Origin: Jackrogersella multiformis
Lineage: Eukaryota; Ascomycota; Sordariomycetes; Xylariales; Hypoxylaceae
Direction: 5' to 3'
DNA: 64,000 nt
NCBI GenBank assembly: GCA_902806575.1
Contig: CADCXD010000004.1
Location: 124,001-188,000, forward strand
The notes below the pieces were generated by a model. It had not been told where the DNA came from, ran no database searches, and saw nothing but the letters and a program-made list of their open reading frames with translations. This document shows positions 1 to 12,392 of the stretch, in pieces. How positions within the stretch are numbered: position 1 is the stretch's first letter; the number at the start of each line of letters is the position of its first letter. A program made the position numbers and the translations under genes.

Positions 1-1740
1 AACTTTAATTTTATTAATAACCTTTTTAAATTATTTAATAAAAATTTTATTAATTAAAATAACCGATTAAAACTTATAATATTATAAAAACTTAATCGAT
101 TTAACCGTAAAATATTACCTTAAATTAAATAATTATAAAATTAATTACTTTTTATATATAAAATAAAAATAATTAAAACGTTATAAATCTTTAACTTTAA
201 TTTACTTTTTTTATCGGTTAAAAAGGATAAAAAATATAATATAAAAATAAACCGTATTAAAATATAACTTACTTTAAAATCATTTAATTTTATTAAAATT
301 AAAAAAAGATTAATAAATAAATTAAATTTTTTAAAAAACGTTATAATTTAAATTAACCTTTTTAAATTTTAATTAAAAAATAAGAAAAATTATACGATTT
401 TACACGTTTATTTATTAAAAATAATTAACGTAAACGCGAAAAAAGTAAACCGAAATAAAAAATATAAAAATAAATTAAACGGAATTAAACTTATAAAGAA
501 TTACTTTATAAAAATAATTAACTTATAATAAATAATTACGTAACTTTTTTATATAAAAACTTAATTTCTCGATTAACTTTTTTTAACTTTAATTATTAAC
601 GGTTTATAATTATTTTTAACATTTAATTTTACATTACTTTTTTAACATTTATTTATATTAATTATATTACTTTTTTATTAATCGTTATTAATTTATATTT
701 TTCGAACCGAAAAAAGCGTAACCGTTTAAATTTTATAAAAATTTAAATAATTATTTTTACTTTTTAAAAACTTCTCGCTTTAATTTAATAATAATAACGA
801 TAAATTTATCGTACGAAATAAACCGGTTTTTAAAACTCGCGCGTTATTTCGAAAAATATAAATTAAAAAAGAATTTATACGAAAACTATTTATTTATTTG
901 TTTATTATTATTATTTTTATTTTATTTTATTAATTATTTATTAAAGTAATTAATTTTTATATAAATTATTATTTTTAAATAAAAAATAATTATAACGAAA
1001 TAAATTTAAAAACATAATTTAAATTTATATATTATTTATATTATTTATTAAAATTTAAATTAATTTAAAATAAAACTTTATTTTAATCGTAATATAAATT
1101 TATATAATAATTTAAAAATAATAAACTTTATACGATAATTTTAATTAACTTTACGTCGTTAATATATTTAAATAAAATATAATTTTTTATATATTTAATA
1201 TAAATAATACTTTTTAACGAGAATTTTAATTTATTTTCGTACGAATTTATAAAAATAAAAACGCTTATAATTTCCAATAAATATATTATATTAATTATAT
1301 TTTAAAAAGAAATTTTTAATTTTATTTTAAGTTATTTCGCGCTTTTTATTTATATAATATCGTCGTTTAATATTATATTTTAATTATATAAATTATAAAA
1401 ATTTAAAACTTAATTTAATACCTTTTTTTAAAAGATTTTAAAAAATTAAAAAATCTTTATATTTATAATAAAAAATTTAAAAATATATTTTATTAATTAA
1501 TTTATTAATAATTTTTATACGAAAACGTCGATAAAATTTTTATTTTTATAATTTTCTTTTTAAAATACGTTTTATAATAATAATATATTTTATAAATAAA
1601 AATATATTAAATTAATTAATTTATTAATAACTTAACGATAAAAAGAATTAAATTTATTTATTTTAAATCGTAAACGAAACATTATAAATATTATACGAAA
1701 AATAATAAATATAATAATAAATACCTCTCTTATTATGTTA
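1..1740. repeat. RIP-degraded AT-rich repeat relic
   Basis: The block is almost entirely A and T. On the + strand, surviving G is mostly in CpG, while C survives in CC, CT and CG; CpA and TpG are rare. This is the pattern left by RIP, which turns CpA into TpA. No usable reading frame remains and I could not recognise an element class. The left end is outside the window. The decay ends near 1740, where normal composition resumes. The bias (G lost, C kept on the + strand) is opposite to that of the retrotransposon downstream. Confidence 0.75.
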
Positions 1741-2680
1741 AAAAAAGTTTAACCAATTAAACGTTTTTTTTAAAAAAATTGATTTTATCGGTTACGCATT
1801 AATGGAGCACCGTATCTTGCAATAAAGCGAAGCAAAACCATAGCGGTAGGTAAAACAATTAATACCGACGTAATTTCAACCATCATAAGGCCTTTATGCT
1901 TATCGATATGAGCGATCTGGTCTGGCGTCAATGAGGGTAGCTAAGGTGCCGCCATGGCGAAACTATTATAATTTAAGTGAGCTTAATGGTAACAGGTAAG
2001 TTGAAGAAAATATTTATAATCTCCAGCTATTATATATGAGCATTATCTAAGTAGGTATGTAAACCAATGCTTAATATAGCACTAGTCGAAACTTACCTAC
2101 TTCTCTCCTTCAACCGACTGATTAGCCTTGCGTCCAGAGATTTATGATGAGATCTAAAGCACACACCATCACAAACATGCATAGTACTTGGCATCTCATA
2201 TATGTGATTAAGATTATTCGTATCTGCATGTAGCTCCTCGAGTGATATATGTGACTTATTGTATGCATACCTTGTAACTAGGCAAGAGGTTTGGATACCT
2301 ACCTAAGGTAGTTTTCTTCTCAAGGGTCACCTTAATATATTAATTCGTTACACCACGTCATAGACGATAAAGCTCAATATAATACCAACACATCCAACCT
2401 TATAAACTTTACAAACTAAGTCGAATCACCGTTACGCGGACATATTAAGTGCGGGCCACTCATTTCCCATATAAAATCGCTAAAACGCCATATTCGTAAC
2501 TTATTAAATAAAATAGTTATAACTATATAGTTAATTTTTTAATATTATTTATAATGACGTTATCATATATTTAAAGTTTTATAAAATTAAAGAAATATGA
2601 AAGTAGGTAAATAATTTTTCAAAGTTCGAGTATTTTATTTTATATATAAATTATATATAATTTTCTTACGTTTCTTTATA
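1741..2680. other. spacer between two RIP blocks; no gene seen
   Basis: From about 1780 to 2480 base composition is near normal and CpA is present, so this part escaped heavy RIP. It holds copies of the short ACCTACCTAAGGTAG-type motif (about 2297-2312) seen all over the window. From 2480 to 2680 it becomes AT-rich again up to the LTR. No ORF of note and no splice-compatible coding exon was found. Confidence 0.6.
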
Positions 2681-2930
2681 TGATAAGGGCAATAAGGCTT
2701 AGAACTGTAGTTTAATTTCAAATTATAATTCTTTATAATCTTAAGGTTTTTTCCTTTTATTTTTTCTTATAAAGTAAGGCATAATAATTTATATATATAT
2801 AATTTAAATATTTTTTTAAGCGTTATTAACGCCTTTTTAATCTTATTAATTTAATTTTATATATATTAATTAAGTTTTTTAATTAATCTTATTTAATAAT
2901 TTTATTTTATAAGTTTTAATATATTTTATA
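2681..2930 (-). repeat. LTR, 3' copy of the Ty3/gypsy element
   Basis: This matches 9288-9535 along its length, with mostly C/T and G/A differences and small gaps. Shared landmarks are the TGATAAGG start, the ATTCTTTATAAT block and the TATTAACGCC block. In the element's own orientation the LTR ends in CCTTATCA, the usual terminal CA. It is the more strongly AT-shifted of the two copies. Confidence 0.85.
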
Positions 2931-4059
2931 TTTATTAATATATATATATATATTAATTATATTTTACTTTATAAAGTTTATTCGTATAATATTAATTTTC
3001 TTTTTTTTAATATTCGATTTTAAGTATTTTAAAAAATTGTAAGATTATAAGGTTTATTAGCATATTATTTATGGAATAATTTAATTATTATTCTTATTTC
3101 GTTATTAAATATATGTTTATAAGGTTTTTAAGTTTAATATTTTTTAATTAATTAACTTTTTTATTTTATAAGATATTTTATTTTATCTTAATTTTCGATA
3201 AAGTTTATGATTTATTTTATTTAATAGTTTTTAAACTTTATCGGGGTTACTTTACGTAAAACTTAATTAAGGTTAGGAAGTTTTTAATTATTAACGCGGT
3301 AAAGTTTAATAAGTAAGATATAAAACGAATTATATATTCTTTAATTTTTAAGTAAAGTAAGTTTTATTATTATAAAAAAAATTACTTATTAGATTTTAAA
3401 AAGTCTTAAAAAATTTTTATCTAATTTTTTAATAAAGCGTTTAGTTTTAATATTTTTTATATTAAACATTATAAATTGTTTTTTTTAAAAGGTTAATATA
3501 TCCTTTTATCGTTTATTTACTTATTCTTTTATCCGTTAACGGTTTTATTTTAGGTATTTTTATATTTTTTAATGTATTTATATTATTTAATATATATATA
3601 ATTTATTTCTTAAATTACGTAAAGTGTTTATAAAAGGGTTATAAACGGTTAAATAATAATTATAATTAATATAAAAAGGTATAAGTTATATTAATAATAA
3701 AGTAATATTATTATAAGCGAATTTAATTATTATAAAAAGGTTTTTTTAATTACTTATTTTATAATTAATAAAGGCCTTAAAGTAAACTTTTAAGATTTAA
3801 TTAAAACGTTTTATTTAACCGTTAATTTATAAGTGGAACGTAATATTTATATGGGATTTAATTCTTATTAATTTAAAAAAGTCTTTCTAAATATAAGAAA
3901 TAAACTTAAAATTTTTATTAGAAATAATGTTTAATGGTATGCCATATAATCTTTAATATTATTTAATAAAGATTTTAATTAAATCATTAGATTTTTTTCC
4001 TTTTATTTTAAAAGGAATAAAGTAAGCTATTTTTAAAAATAAATTTATTATTACTTAAA

Positions 4060-4200
4060 TAAAGTTATAATTATTTAATAAAGGAAGGTTTATAATAAAA
4101 TTTATTATTATTATTAATTAAGGTTTATAATATAATTTCATTAATTAAAGATATTTATATAAGGCGTAGCAAAGGATTTTATTTTATTAACATTTTAAAT
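4060..4200 (-). pseudogene. probable integrase remnant (Ty3/gypsy)
   Basis: A minus-strand frame reads ALYKYL, a stop, LMKLYYKP, a stop, then LIIINFIINLPLL. This resembles the segment of gypsy integrases running from PYGLLxPLPIP to the first catalytic Asp block (ISMDFITGLPPS). The catalytic Asp appears as Asn and several codons are stops, as expected after G-to-A change. The match is by eye and short, so the call rests mainly on its position downstream of RT in the element. Confidence 0.4.
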
Positions 4201-5339
4201 AGCCTTACATATAATTCCAGACGATATTTTCAATATTTAATTATTAAAAATTTTAAATAATTAATTTTAAGGTTTTATCCATTCTTATATATCTGGCAAT
4301 AAAGATATCATATTTAAAAGAAATAACTTTTTTTTAAAGTTTTATAAGTATTTAAAACTTACCCTTTCGATATAAAAGATTATTTTAAAGAATAACGTTT
4401 TTAAAGAGGTTTATAATTTACATAATATATTCCAGGTCGTTAATAATTACTTTCTTTAATTTTTTTATAAAATTAAAAGCTTAATTAAGGATAATAAAGT
4501 TACATAATTCTTTTAATATAATAAGGATAGCTATTAAAGAAGTAAATAAAGTTCCTTAAGAATATAAAAAATGTTTATTTTATAAGATTAATTTTATAAG
4601 TTAGTTTTTAATTTTTCTTTTTTTAAATCAATATTACGATAATTTAAAAAAGATATCGGCCTTATTATTTTATTTTTTTAATCGATAATTAATAATAAAT
4701 TAATATAATAATAATTTTTATACTTATTAAGTTTAACGTTAGTTTAAGACTTTAACCGTTATAAAATAGGTTAAATTTTAATAGTTAAAATAAACTTTAA
4801 TTTATTATTTAACATTTTTTAAATATTAATATTATCTTTTAAAAAAATTTATTATAATTAATAATTCCTTATTATAAATCTTATAATTCATTTTTATTAA
4901 CGTAAATTTACAGGAATAATAAATTATTAATTTAAGCTTACTTTATTTATCTTTTTAAAAAAGAATAGCGCTAATGGTATAATTTAATATATTAGCTTTA
5001 ATATAAATTTATTTTAAAGGATTAAAATATGCCATAACAAAAACCTAAATAAACTAAGATTTAAATTCTTTAAAAAATCTATTTATTTTTTCGGTTTACT
5101 TTTAATCTTTCTTATTTCCCTTGTTTATACTAATAATCGATCTTATTATCTCTAAGAATTTCTTTATAAATTGTTAATAAAAATTTGTAAAATTAATAAA
5201 TTATTAAGATTCCTTAAAGGATTTAAATATTTCTTAATTATTAATATAATTAATTTTATTTTAGGTTATTAAGATATTATTTATTTCGATAATATATCCT
5301 AAAAAATCCATTTTTTATATTTTTTAAAAATATTTCTAT

Positions 5340-5572
5340 AGATTAACCGTTAAGTAGTATTTTATAAGTTTTTTTAAGACTTTTTTAACAATTTTATCGT
5401 ATTCTTTTATCGTATTTATATAGATAAGAAGATTATCTAAATATATTAAAAGGCTTAAATTAATAAAATTTCGGAAAATATTGTTTATTATTAATTAAAA
5501 AGTTACGGGAGCGTTAATTAATTTAAATGGTATTATTAGGTATTTAAAGAGGTTATACTTATAATAGAATGT
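5340..5572 (-). pseudogene. reverse transcriptase remnant (Ty3/gypsy)
   Basis: Translation of the minus strand gives LFKYL, IIPFKLINAPVTF, then an in-frame TAA where gypsy elements have Gln, then FRNFINLSLLIYLDN, LLIYIN and KEYDKIVKKVLKKL. These line up with the gypsy RT core (FEYLVMPFGLTNAPATFQ then YLDDILIYS). YLDD has become YLDN, and CAA has become TAA, a CpA-to-TpA change. The enzyme would have copied the element RNA into DNA; this copy cannot. Confidence 0.7.
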
Positions 5573-8500
5573 TATTTTTTATTTATTCCTTTCCTTAATT
5601 TTAATTAAGTAAAATCTTAACTTAAAATCGATTTTTATAAATTATTTTACGATTTTAAAGTAAGCTTATAATTTTAATATTAACGATATAAGATAATAAA
5701 TAAGGATAGTAATATTATTTAAGCCTTAATAATTAACTATTAACTTAAAAGGGTTTTAAGGATTAGGTTTATTAACAAATATTATAGGTGTTATATAAAA
5801 TAAGGTTAATTTCCAAATTTGGCCATTATTAATTATTTTATTTAATTATAATTTAAATGTATTAAATTCCTTTTTATTTATAGCGTAAAAGGGTCCTTAA
5901 GAAGGTGTTTTTCCTTTTTGAAGATTAATAAAATAATCTTAAGGTTAATAATTTAAAAAACATTACTTTATTTCTTTAATTATAATGTGTATAAATTCAC
6001 GGAATTTTTTAGGAATATTTTTTAACGCTTTATTTATTTTAATATTCCTTATTATTATTATATTAATTGACTTTTTAAGGTTATGTAAGGTTAGATTAAT
6101 ATAATATTTCTAATAATAAAAGAAATTAAACTTAATTTTCTTAAAGTTTAAAAAAAAACTATAAGCTTATGGATTTTTATTTATTATTATAATATAATAA
6201 TATTATATTTATTATTTAAAGTACTTAATTTAAAGCTAATTTAAAAGAAGTAATTTTTTTAATGATAAAGGATAAAGAGATCGATATAATAACGTTTTAT
6301 AAAAAGGATTTAGATTAAATTAAAAATTAATACGGATTAAGCATATTATTTTTTAATAATTAATAATTTTTATTTCTTTACTTTAAAAAAAAATATTATT
6401 AGGATTAAATTTCCGGAGTTTAATAATGTTTATACTTAATATTTATTTTCATTATATAATAATATTATATTAATAATGGGTTTATATCTTAAAATTAGTT
6501 TTAAGTAAGGTTTCTTTATAACCTTTATTTTATCTTTAGTTGGTTTTTTAATTGCCGCGGTTTAACGTTTTTTACCTTAATTTAATTATAAGATTTAACG
6601 AGGTATAACGTTAAGGCTTTTTAAAAATCCGAGTCGGAATTTTTAATTTTTATAATTCGAAAATAAGATAATTCTCGTAAGGCTGTATTTATTTATACCC
6701 TTTTTTATGGTGGAGGTATAAGCTAAATATCATTATCTCGGGGTTATTTTATAAAAGAGATTTTATCCGGGTTTAATGGTAAATCCTTACCATTAATATC
6801 TTTTTTTATAAAATAAAAAAAGGTTTAATAATTATTACGTTTATAACGTTAATAAGATTTTTTATCTTTCTTTTATTAATTTATGTTTACTTAATTAATC
6901 CTTTTTAAAATATTTTTATTATTAAATTAAACCTTATTCTTTTAATCTAATCTTAACTTACTTTTGTTTTTAAGTTTATCGTCATTTTTTAAGGATCGAT
7001 TTTAACTTAAATTAAAACGATTTTCCTTTTTATAATTAAATTAGCTTAACTTTAAAGGCTCTTAAGTTAAAACGGGCCTTCCTTTTCCCGAAATACCAGG
7101 ATTAATTAATATATTTTTATATATTTAATTTATTTTTTGGATAGCGACGAGAAATTTTTTATTTATATTTAAAAGTTTTTTTTATTTAAAATAAATTAAT
7201 TTAATAATTTTATTAAAAAGGGTTTTAATAATATAATTTTAAAATATTATTTTAAATTATTAAATTATTTTATTAAGGTTTAATAACTTGGTAAGATATT
7301 AAATAATATCTCTTTAATATTTAAGCTTATTTATTTTTTTTAAATTATAATATCTTTCCGAAAAATCTATAAAACGTTTTTAAAGGGTAGTAACGTATAT
7401 TATTTAAATATTAAAGACTTTTAATCGCGTAATTTAATTTTTACGTTATTAATATTATAGTTATGCTTTTTTAAATAGTAACGATTTAATTTAGTTAATA
7501 CGGTGAAAATCTTTAAGAAAATTCTCCGTATATGTTTTTAAGTATACTTTAATTTTCATTTATTAAATTTAAAATTTTATAAGGTTTTTTTTATTATAAA
7601 TGGCGGGTTTATTAAATTATATTAGATTAATAGTAGTTGTTACGTAAGAGGGATAAGTTAATTATTTTAAGGCTTTAAATAATCGATTATTATTACTTTA
7701 AGGTAAAAGATTTTTGTTGTTATATAGAGGCGTAGGATTATCCCGGGGTGGTTTTTTAAGAGGGTTCTTAAGTAATTTAAGGTTTTAAAATTAATTATTA
7801 AAATCGGAATTATTTAGGTTATTATTAAATACTCTAGCGGCCTTTTTAGGGGAAATTCCTTCCTTATTATTTTTAGATATAAAGGGGTTAATTTTAGCGA
7901 AGTTAAATTATATTTAGGCTTTTTTAATTATTTTTTTAACTTAAGCTTATAAAAGGGATTATAAGAAAAAAAAGTTTCTTATTTAAGCTTTTAAATTAAA
8001 ATATTTAATAAATAATATTTTAAAATATATTAAGTTTTTTCGGTTAAGAGGACTTAGTTTAATTAGTATTTTTAATGTAACACACCTTTTAATATTTTTT
8101 AAGATAGAATTAATATTAATTAATTTATTAGAAATTAATTAAGTATTAAATTTATTAAAAACGGTTTAAGTATAAACCTTTAAGTTATTAAATTAACGGT
8201 AAGTTTTTATATTAATATATATAAAGTTTATATATTTTCTTATAAAAAGGTTATTAATTTAAGATTTTTTAATATAAACTTAATTTATTACTTTTTATTA
8301 AAGATTTTTTTACTTTTTAATATTTTAATAAAAGGTTTAAAGGGTTTATTAATAATAATTAATTATTTTTTTAAACTTATTAATAACTTTTTATTAAGTT
8401 TAATTGTTTTATGTGTATTAAGTAATTATATTTTAAACTTATTATAAAAAGTTTAAGTTAATTTATTGGATTTATTATTTAAAGTAAGTTATTTATTCGT

Positions 8501-9287
8501 TTATTAATATTATATCGGTTTAATTAAATTAAATTATTATGTTATAAATTATTTAAATCATATTATATTAGTTTTAGATTTAATTTTTATTGGTAATTTA
8601 ATTATCCGTAACGGTGGTAATAAGTATTTAAATAATATGGTAATTATTATATATTTTTTAATAAAATTTAATAAATTATATAAGGGGGTTATTGAAATTA
8701 ATTCTAATATTATTAATATTAAAAGTATTTTATATAATTATTTTATAATTTTAGGGGTTATAAAAGATTATAATATTATCGTTATTAAGTTAAGGTAATC
8801 CGGGAATAAGGGAAGGGTCTTAAGGCGGTATGTTCTTTATTTTAGGTGTTTTAATAAGGAATTATGTATTAGAACGTTATTTAGTCTTAGTAAGTTCTTG
8901 TAGATAACGATTTTTTCTATACCTACCTTTAGTTTTAAGGTTTTGTGGAAGAGGTATTATTAAGGATTTAAAGGATTGTTTGTTGTTTAACGAGGGTAGT
9001 TTAAGGTCTCGTAGATTAATAAGTAGTAAGGTTAAGGTATAAATGTTTAGTTTAAATATTTAAAAGATAATAAGGTATAAAGTTTCCTTTATAGCTATAA
9101 TAGCGTATATAGTGGTAGGATTAATAGGTAATATTAATATAATATGTTTTAATAAAAAACTTTTTTAAGTAAGTTAATCGTTTATAAGTGGTTAAAATAA
9201 GATAATTTAATAAAAGAATTAATTTTCTTTTAAGAGGCATGTATTTTCTTAAAATAAGATCTTTTTAAGATGAAAAAAAATTATTTA

Positions 9288-9535
9288 TGATAAGGATAGT
9301 AAGGCTTGGAATTATAGTTTAATTTTAAATTATAATTCTTTATAATTTTAAAGTTTTTATCTTTTATTTCTTCTTATAAAACGAGGCGTAATGATCTATA
9401 TATATATAATTTAAATATCTCCTTAAACGCTATTAACGCCTTCTTATTCTTATTAATTTATTCTTATATATAAATCAAGTTTTCTAATTAATCTCATCTA
9501 ATAGCTTTATTTTATAAGTTCTAATATATCTCGTA
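9288..9535 (-). repeat. LTR, 5' copy of the Ty3/gypsy element
   Basis: This is the partner of 2681-2930 and is less mutated (it keeps ATCTCATCTAATAGC and CTCGTA where the other copy has only A and T). In the element's orientation it is the upstream LTR, so its former promoter would fire leftward, away from the hemerythrin gene. The outer end, read on the minus strand, is TACGA, consistent with an original TG altered by RIP. Confidence 0.85.
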
Positions 9536-9635
9536 TTAACCAACATGCATGCATATATTGATCATACTCTGCTTCGTGGAGCCTATCCGTATGACACTAT
9601 CTCTACCCTTTAGGAGCTTCTCGCTCTGGTTCATT

Positions 9636-10554
9636 ATGACCACGAAACCTTCTCCTTCGCCATGGGCAGATGAACCTTTCCATTTAATCACAACCCCATC
9701 CACGTATCTGACAGTATGTTTTAGGTGCAGCCCCGCGAAATCAAAGCTCTTAGCTAAGTTGACGTCTAGAATCCTCATTCTTATGTCCACGTTGCTTCTA
9801 ACATGGCACATGCGCATAATTGTCTAATAAGAGGACTGAACGCTATACTTCAGCAAGGCCCACACGTACCCGTGTCGACAGATGAAGGTTACAAGGCCCA
9901 AGACGTGAAGGATCTTTTCTTCGTCAAGTCATGGACCAAGACGGTAAATCATCATCACTGGGTTGAAGAATCGTTTATATTCCCCGAAATCGAAAGGTTC
10001 AGCGGAAAACCTGGATTGTTGGATGATCCTAAGCACCAACATGAGCTATTCCATGATGGTATGGAAAGGTTACTGGCCTACGCATCAACTACGACGCCCG
10101 AGGAATACCGATGGGAAGGAATAGGGGGCATGAGAGAAATCATAGACTCGTTCAGCAAACACCTAACAGACCATCTCTATGCAGAGATCGATGTATGTTT
10201 GGAAATGAAGGCGCTGGACAGCGAGGGCTTGAAGAAGACTTGGGATCAGGCCGAAGTGGTATCCCAGCAGTCAGGCAATATTGGAATGTTGGTGAGTTTA
10301 ATCTACCCAGGTTAGGTACCTACCTATCTGCAGATTTAACCTAACTACCTGCTTAGTACGACGTGTTTCCTTGCGTGCTCGGGATGGTCGACAAAACATA
10401 CGAAGGTGGTCATCCTTTCCCTCCGTTACCTTGGATAATGCCTTACCTTGTCAAGTACTGGTTTGCTGCTGGCAATGGTGGCTGGCGATTCAATCCTTGT
10501 GATTGGTGGGGTCAGCCACGTCCTTTGGCGTTTGTTCCGCAGGGCCGGCCCTGA
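9636..10554 (+). CDS. hemerythrin (HHE cation-binding) domain protein
   Basis: Three exons are inferred: 9636-9713, 9770-10291 and 10357-10554, joining in phase to 265 residues. Intron 1 is GTATGT...TCTAG and intron 2 is GTGAGT...TTAG; intron 2 carries the local ACCTACCT motif. The start is the ATG opening MTTKPSPSPW, which splices in frame to NPHSYVHVASNMAHAHN. The HHE helical pattern is clear: MAHAHNCLIRGLN, NHHHWVEESFIFPEIE, HQHELFHDGMERL and FSKHLTDHLYAEID, with His and Glu spaced as for a di-iron site. The C-terminal part (residues about 200-265) is Trp/Pro-rich, as in fungal members. The family is thought to bind iron, oxygen or NO; the fungal role is unproven. The start codon is 100 bp from a retrotransposon LTR, divergently oriented. 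Confidence 0.85.
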
Positions 10555-11627
10555 TCAAGCCCATTCCTTGTGTTGTGCTAGGTAGGCAGGTATGTAGGGA
10601 GATACTGGGTGGTAACAATAGGTAAAGAGATGATCATACTTCATACCGGTAACGGTAGGGTCCACATAAATGAAAAGGGGACAAATTCCGCCGTCATCGT
10701 AAGGGCGCTCTAGCTCTGGCTTGGCTCAAGATAAGTACCCCGGAATATCGCTTTTAAACGCAACGTTCAGCTCCAAAGGTACCACTACCTAGGTACATAC
10801 CTAATACAAGGAGAATACTGCAGGGAACTAGGTACCAGAATGGGCTGTGTAACATGTGGCTATCCGTGATATTAGAAGAAGGGCACCTTAGCACCTAGAA
10901 TAGGTCTTGATTTTGTTGGTTCAATGTTTCCTGATGTTTATATTGGACAGAGTAGCATCAGCTTCCCTATTTTCCTTCCCGGTGCCGTGTTACGAATAGA
11001 AAACCGCCCGATCCGTCGGACGGTGTCGATATGCATCTTCGTTCCTGCGTGATGTGTGAGCAGAGATCTTCTCGTTCCGAGGAGTATCATGTACCACAGT
11101 AGACGTTGCGCAAAAGCTAGACATCAAAGCTCTGACTCCAGAGGTACTGCCTCACCGCGCGGCCAGGGCGAGATAGTTGGGCTGCAACAAGGCAGATGAC
11201 CAATTTATGAATGTCTCGTGATCAGCTCAATCCTTTCTCACATATCACCAGTGTCCATCCCTTAACTCGCCACGCTAATGCCATCCTCGAAGGAAACATC
11301 GAAACTACCAGGATTAGATTTAACCTAGATAGGTTGAAGGCTCGTTTTGATTTTTGCACCCAGCAACTTTGCTACCACAAGTGCCTCATTCTTCCATAAA
11401 TTACATCTCTAAGTCCCTGTATCTCTGGTTGTCTTCGTCAGCCGTTACTAATAATACGATCACCGCAGCATCGCTCTCGGCCGTAGGATGAGAACGGAAT
11501 CTACGCAAGTAAAGGATGTCTCTCGTCTTCATTTTCAATTAATATAGGCTCGTATCCTTCCCTAAACCTACCCATACCGTGCATGTGTCAGTACTCTACT
11601 CTGATGAGTGGTTTCGGATATATTAAC
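10555..11627. other. intergenic; no gene seen
   Basis: No ORF with coding character or splice context was found. The stretch contains several CCTAGGTA-type motifs (for example around 10788-10803) and presumably the 3' regions of the two converging genes. A 62-codon open frame at 11211-11399 has no recognisable features and is treated as chance. Confidence 0.6.
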
Positions 11628-12392
11628 TTACATGGTATATCCGACAAATGATGCCAGCCAGAACGAGCCCAGATAGGTCAGACACCACTCAAGGATTCCA
11701 GAGGACTTGAAGCGGCCGTTGTACATCAGGGCCACGAATACGAGCCCACAGCCAAACTGGCAGAGGACAAGGAAGGTATTGAATATGCACCTTACGTTAC
11801 GTTAACATTCTAAATCGTTCATCCGAAGAGCTATAGTTCCGCAGGACATAACCTACCATTTTCGCAGTCCTACGAACACGGCCCGGCCCCAAATCTGATC
11901 CCACCAAACCGCAGTCGTAGTCACCGCACTCACGAATAGGCCTCCGAATGTCCCCATAAGAAGATTTCGATGGCGAACGTGCGCGTCATCGGTGTCGAAG
12001 ACGCTGAGGAATACCAAGCTAACGGCGGCAGCCGATCCTGCCATCAGAGCAATCAGACTTGTTATTTGTCTCCACAGCGCATCGTCTGTTAGCCCGTAAA
12101 ACTTGGGCGAATAGCGAGTGTGGTGCACCGCGAACACGGTTCCAAAGAAGGTGATTCCGGTTGCAGCGCATCCGACGATGAATACCGGCTTAAACTGATG
12201 AGCGGCTATGTCGCTGATGAACGGGACGTATGGATTCATCTGTCTGGGGTATTGAGGTTGACCGACGGCTACCCATCTCACTAACAGGATAGTGAGGGTC
12301 ATAAACCAGAAGAATCCGGCGAGCAAGGGGAAGAGCCAGAGGCGGCGGACGGAGAAGAAGTCTTGAAATGTCCGATACCAAATCCTGGCCAT
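11628..12392 (-). CDS. Frag1/DRAM/Sfk1-family membrane protein
   Basis: Two exons, 11857-12392 and 11628-11790, are joined across a 66-bp intron (GTAGGT donor) to 232 residues. The N-terminus MARIWYRTFQDFF is followed by a hydrophobic segment (LWLFPLLAGFFWFMTLTILL), a short loop with NPYVPFISDIAAH, and four or five more hydrophobic segments. NPYVPFISDIA, close after the first membrane span, is the hallmark of the Frag1/DRAM/Sfk1 group. In yeast, Sfk1 supports PI4-kinase function and lipid asymmetry at the plasma membrane; whether that applies here is inference. Exon 2 ends LGSFWLASFVGYTM then TAA. That TAA lies in GTAAGT, so a further small downstream exon cannot be excluded. Confidence 0.8.

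Larger units (their letters stand above)
2681..9535 (-). mobile_element. full-length, RIP-inactivated Ty3/gypsy LTR retrotransposon
   Basis: Two direct repeats of about 250 bp (2681-2930 and 9288-9535) bound an AT-rich interior of about 6.4 kb. On the minus strand a reverse-transcriptase relic is readable near 5340-5572, including the NAPVTF block and YLDN where YLDD is expected, followed by LLIYINTIKEYDK. An integrase-like stretch lies further on, near 4060-4200. RT before integrase is the Ty3/gypsy order, so the element runs right to left. Stops interrupt all frames. The minus strand has lost most G but kept much C, so RIP struck mainly the complementary strand. No clear target-site duplication is visible (TTATA on the left, TTAAC on the right). 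The element ends 100 bp before the hemerythrin gene. Confidence 0.85.

Noticed and set aside
2676..9540. target-site duplication of the retrotransposon
   Set aside because: The flanking pentamers TTATA and TTAAC differ at two positions; RIP may have altered them, but no duplication can be claimed.
9536..9817. 93-codon minus-strand ORF directly next to the LTR
   Set aside because: It is antisense to hemerythrin exon 1, intron 1 and the start of exon 2, whose frames and splice sites are convincing.
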